Of a DNA stretch of 64,000 bases, positions 61,462 through 64,000 are shown one piece after another. How positions within the stretch are numbered: position 1 is the first letter of the stretch; each line of letters starts with the position of its first letter. The stretch covers positions 1-64,000 of the forward strand of contig DLGE01000009.1 in assembly GCA_002482535.1 (NCBI GenBank), given 5' to 3'. A model generated the notes under the pieces. That model made no database searches, was not told the DNA's origin, and saw only the letters and a program-made list of their open reading frames with translations. Origin of the DNA: Peptococcaceae bacterium UBA7702 (GTDB lineage: Bacteria > Bacillota > Dehalobacteriia > UBA7702). Both the position numbers and the translations under genes were made by a program.

Positions 61462-61495
61462 AAAGGCTCCGGCAAAACAGCCGGAGCCTTTAGAT
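61462..61495 (+). terminator. rpoD terminator
   Basis: AAAGGCTCCGGC (61462-61473) pairs with GCCGGAGCCTTT (61480-61491) around a 6-nt loop, 20 nt after the rpoD stop. The following bases are AT-rich. Confidence 0.85.
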
Positions 61496-61513
61496 TGTAA
61501 ATAAAATACATGT

Positions 61514-61558
61514 AAGCCTCCCTTTATGCTCAAGAGAAGAGGGGGGCTTTTTCTTTTG
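61514..61558. terminator. Second hairpin, overlapping the arcC 3' end
   Basis: AAGCCTCCCT (61514-61523) pairs with AGGGGGGCTT (61540-61549) with one wobble. On the plus strand CTTTTTCTTTT follows. The 3' arm lies in the last codons of arcC on the minus strand. Confidence 0.6.
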
Positions 61559-62552
61559 CCGTATGGAAAGGGGTAGGGGTTTGGGGGGCCTGTGCCGTTG
61601 CCGCCGTGATGCGGGTGCCGCTTTTCCCCGCCATGGCGTCGAGAGCGTGTTCAAGGGAGGCGATGATCACCCTCCGCCCCGGGCTGCTTTCGGCAAAGAT
61701 CACGGCAGCCTCGATTTTCGGCAGCATACTGCCGGGGGCGAATTGGTCTTCGGCGATATAGCGCCGCGCCTCGTCGCTGGTGATCGCGGTGAGGTCCTTT
61801 TCGCGGCTGCTGCGAAAGTGGATTTTTACCCGGTCGATGTCGGTGAGAATCAGAAGACAGCCGGCATCGATCTCTTGGGCTAATTCTGCCGCGGCAAAAT
61901 CTTTATCGATCACGGCGTTCACGCTGTTTAAATTGAAAAGGCCGTTTTTCGCCACGGGAATCCCGCCTCCGCCGCCGGCGATGACGATGTTGCGCTGATC
62001 CAAAAGCTGTGAGATGATCTCCTCTTCAAGAATATGCCGGGGCTTCGGCGATGGCACGAGCTGTCGAAAACCGCGCCCTGCGTCGTCGCTGAAAATGGCG
62101 TCACTGTTTTGGGCGGAAATCTTTTCCGCTTCCTTTCTCGTATAAAAAGGCCCGATGGGCTTGGTGGGATGAAAGAACGCGATATCCAGGGGATCAACAC
62201 TGATCTGGGTGATGATGCTGGCGACGTGAACCGGCAGCGCCTTTTTTTGTAATTCCCCGCCGATGATCTTCTGTAGATGAAAGCCGATATAGCCTTGGCT
62301 CATGGCAGTGCAGTCGGCAAGGGCTGCGTCGATGATCTCATCGTCCCGTTGATGACCCAAAGCGAAAGCGTTTTTGATCATGCCTACCTGGGGCCCATTG
62401 CCGTGGGTGATGACAATTTGGTAACCTTCGATGACGAGCTGTTCCAAAAGGGGAATCACCCCAAGAATTTTCTTTTCCATTTCCTTTGGCGTATTGCCCA
62501 GGGCATTGCCGCCTAAGGCAATGACAATGCGGCGGTTCGTTGTCTGTTCCAT
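61530..62552 (-). CDS. arcC: Carbamate kinase
   Basis: This 340-aa enzyme makes ATP and carbamate from carbamoyl phosphate, usually in arginine or purine fermentation. Family segments are IVIALGGNALG, ITHGNGPQVG, VIAGGGGGIPV, VIDKDFAAAELA and FAPGSMLPKIEAAVIF. The last 30 residues (GTRITAATAQAPQTPTPFH) extend past the usual end. No arcA or arcB lies nearby. Confidence 0.94.
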   Translation of the reverse strand: MEQTTNRRIVIALGGNALGNTPKEMEKKILGVIPLLEQLVIEGYQIVITHGNGPQVGMIKNAFALGHQRDDEIIDAALADCTAMSQGYIGFHLQKIIGGELQKKALPVHVASIITQISVDPLDIAFFHPTKPIGPFYTRKEAEKISAQNSDAIFSDDAGRGFRQLVPSPKPRHILEEEIISQLLDQRNIVIAGGGGGIPVAKNGLFNLNSVNAVIDKDFAAAELAQEIDAGCLLILTDIDRVKIHFRSSREKDLTAITSDEARRYIAEDQFAPGSMLPKIEAAVIFAESSPGRRVIIASLEHALDAMAGKSGTRITAATAQAPQTPTPFHTAKEKAPLFS

Positions 62553-62880
62553 AAAAAAGCCTCATTCATTCGTTTTATTTTAGTATTTCCGAAAGAGTGG
62601 GGCCTCATTTTGACAGTTTTTTACTGGAAAACGGAAGAAGTGAAAAATAGTTAATAAAAATTTGTATTTTATGCAGGGAAACGGAAATAAACATAGAATA
62701 ACCAAAAATGCAACATAATGTAACAATCATGCAGTAATAGAAAGGAAGTCATAAAAGCATTATTTCGCTAAAGAACATAGAGAAATCTTATGCAGCGTGC
62801 TCCTTGTCATGATATGCCATCGGCCTGGAACATCCTGGGTATGATTTCTTTATCAGCGCGAAGATAACGGAGGAAGGAAT
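62553..62880. other. AT-rich intergenic region before the large secreted protein
   Basis: This 328-bp gap between divergent genes is AT-rich with a TTGACA at 62610-62615 but no matching -10 box. I see no gene, repeat or clear structure in it. GGAGGAAGG just before 62881 is the ribosome-binding site of the next gene. Confidence 0.4.
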
Positions 62881-64000
62881 ATGAAATTAGAAAGACTGAA
62901 AAAGAAAAAATGGTGTAAGTTTATTTGTTACCTGATCATTGTCGCATTTTTGCTGGAAATCCCTATGCCGGCCTATGCCGCGATCAATTTAGGCGGCGAC
63001 ACAACGGTGCAGCCGGCAGAAACAGAGGAGTTTGTCACAACAGAGGAGCCGGCCGTGACAGAGGAGCCTGCCGCAACGGAGCAGGATTTGGGGGATACCC
63101 CTATTACCGACAATGAAAAGCCGATTTTGCCTGACCTCTTTGGTGTTGATTCAGAAAATTTCCTGGGCATAAACGCGCAGGAAGAAGCCGATGATCCCCA
63201 AGAGGCGTTGTTGGCGGACTGCGACAGAGAAATTCTCGTGGAATTGACGGATCAGCGGGAAGCCAATGTCAAGTATTTTCGGAATACTGATGGCACCCAA
63301 ACTGCTTCTGTTTATGACCACGATGTTCATTACCTGGCAGATGACGGTACCTATCAGGATATTGACAACAGCCTACAAAAAATGGAAACAACGAAAGGGA
63401 AGGAAGTTCTGACCAACGAAGAGAACAGTGCTGATTTTACTTTCGCGAAAGACGCTTCCGAGGGAAATTTGGTTTCCATCAATAAAGAGGGCTATAACCT
63501 AAAATGGAGTTTATCTTCCGCCGAAGACAGTCTGGCTCAGGATACGACAGTCAGAACAAATAACTTTTTAAGTAAGATGACTTCATCCAATAATCCTGCC
63601 AATGTGGAAGATACGGTGGCTTCCGCTCAATACAACAATATTTTAACAAACGTGAATCTCGAATACGTCTTGGTGGGAACGGAACTCAAAGAAAATATTA
63701 TACTGAATAGCGCCAAAGTACCCGCTCAATTCTCTTTTGTACTGACTGCATCAGCCTCTCTGTTTGCAAAGGAAGCCGAGGGCCAAATCTACTTTGAAAA
63801 CGCTGACGGTGAAACGGTTTTCCGTATGTCCGAGGCCATAATGTACGATGCCAACGGCGTTGAATCCACAGACATTAAAGTTACGTTATCGACGGTTTCG
63901 GAAACAGTGGACTCCCATCAGTACAAGCTGACCATCACGCCCTCTGCCGGTTGGCTGAAGGATAAAACCCGGGTTTACCCTGTGGTGCTGGATCCCACGA
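62881..64000 (+). CDS. Large secreted protein, N-terminal part (RHS/wall-associated style)
   Basis: The frame is open from ATG 62881 to the window edge (373 codons). A signal peptide (KFICYLIIVAFLLEIPMPAYA) is followed by an acidic Thr/Glu/Pro linker with TEEPA repeats, then a beta-rich region. Segments YLADDGTYQDIDNSL and RVYPVVLDPT are typical of the pre-toxin N-terminal region of clostridial RHS-repeat wall proteins. The repeat and C-terminal parts lie beyond the window, so the type of effector is unknown. Confidence 0.7.
   Translation, partial: MKLERLKKKKWCKFICYLIIVAFLLEIPMPAYAAINLGGDTTVQPAETEEFVTTEEPAVTEEPAATEQDLGDTPITDNEKPILPDLFGVDSENFLGINAQEEADDPQEALLADCDREILVELTDQREANVKYFRNTDGTQTASVYDHDVHYLADDGTYQDIDNSLQKMETTKGKEVLTNEENSADFTFAKDASEGNLVSINKEGYNLKWSLSSAEDSLAQDTTVRTNNFLSKMTSSNNPANVEDTVASAQYNNILTNVNLEYVLVGTELKENIILNSAKVPAQFSFVLTASASLFAKEAEGQIYFENADGETVFRMSEAIMYDANGVESTDIKVTLSTVSETVDSHQYKLTITPSAGWLKDKTRVYPVVLDPT

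Noticed and set aside
1..64000. CRISPR arrays and complete insertion sequences
   Set aside because: No regularly spaced repeats and no transposase-like reading frame were found.

Overview
The window joins two parts. Positions 1 to about 37,820 look like the right-hand part of an integrative and conjugative element (ICE) of the broad Tn1549/Tn916-like type found in Clostridia. The rest is host chromosome of a low- to mid-GC anaerobic Bacillota, most likely a clostridial or negativicute-type fermenter. The chromosomal clues are the dgt-dnaG-rpoD order, FeoAB, carbamate kinase, a TatD-linked-type radical SAM protein, DUF3793, an ECF transporter and several flavodoxin-like proteins. I cannot name the species.

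Element, left to right. Conjugation genes (1-5461): a Cys-rich fragment, a small accessory protein, PrgI, a VirB4-type ATPase and a C40 peptidase. The next genes expected in such elements (topoisomerase and others) are missing. About 28 kb of cargo follows: a bacitracin-type ABC pair with its own two-component system (5654-9361); a second two-component system with a lipoprotein and a Cthe_2159-like beta-helix lipoprotein (9609-13995); an MFS pump, MarR regulator and quinone-reductase-like set (14916-17190); UppP (17454-18281); ApbE and an MgtA-type P-type ATPase (18551-22288); a MalT/LuxR-type regulator with an ABC-2 exporter (22997-28283); and a second MgtA with a small membrane protein and MgtC (29529-33232). 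The element ends with a control and integration module (34116-37574): a truncated and an intact sigma-like protein, MazF, a small HTH protein and a tyrosine integrase. A complete tRNA-Ser(CGA) follows the integrase. Beyond it lies the 5' half of a second tRNA-Ser that stops in the anticodon loop, just downstream of tadA. This suggests that the element split a resident tRNA-Ser and brought a substitute.

Chromosome. After tadA come a small hypothetical/ribbon-helix-helix pair, a convergent response regulator and histidine kinase, a radical SAM protein, a folded intergenic repeat, LysR, an IspD/TarI-type cytidylyltransferase, a flavodoxin-like protein and feoAB. Next are a pyridoxal-type kinase, Mrp, a NimA-like protein and a cysteine peptidase. 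A minus-strand operon follows: small membrane protein, DUF3793, DUF2325, flavodoxin, ECF S, T and A components. Then come a GntR-ABC operon, dgt-dnaG-rpoD, arcC, and the start of a large secreted protein that leaves the window.

The most notable signal is a 16-bp palindrome, GTTAG-N6-CTAAC. It occurs once just downstream of the feoAB promoter and three times around the DUF3793/flavodoxin/ECF operon, and at both main promoters it sits 7-8 bp after the -10 box. This points to one metal-responsive regulon, and to an uncharacterised ECF importer belonging to it. Other notable signals are an MgtL-like leader peptide inside a closed RNA stem before the second mgtA, hairpins that hide the ribosome-binding sites of both sigma-like genes, and several clean operator-like repeats.
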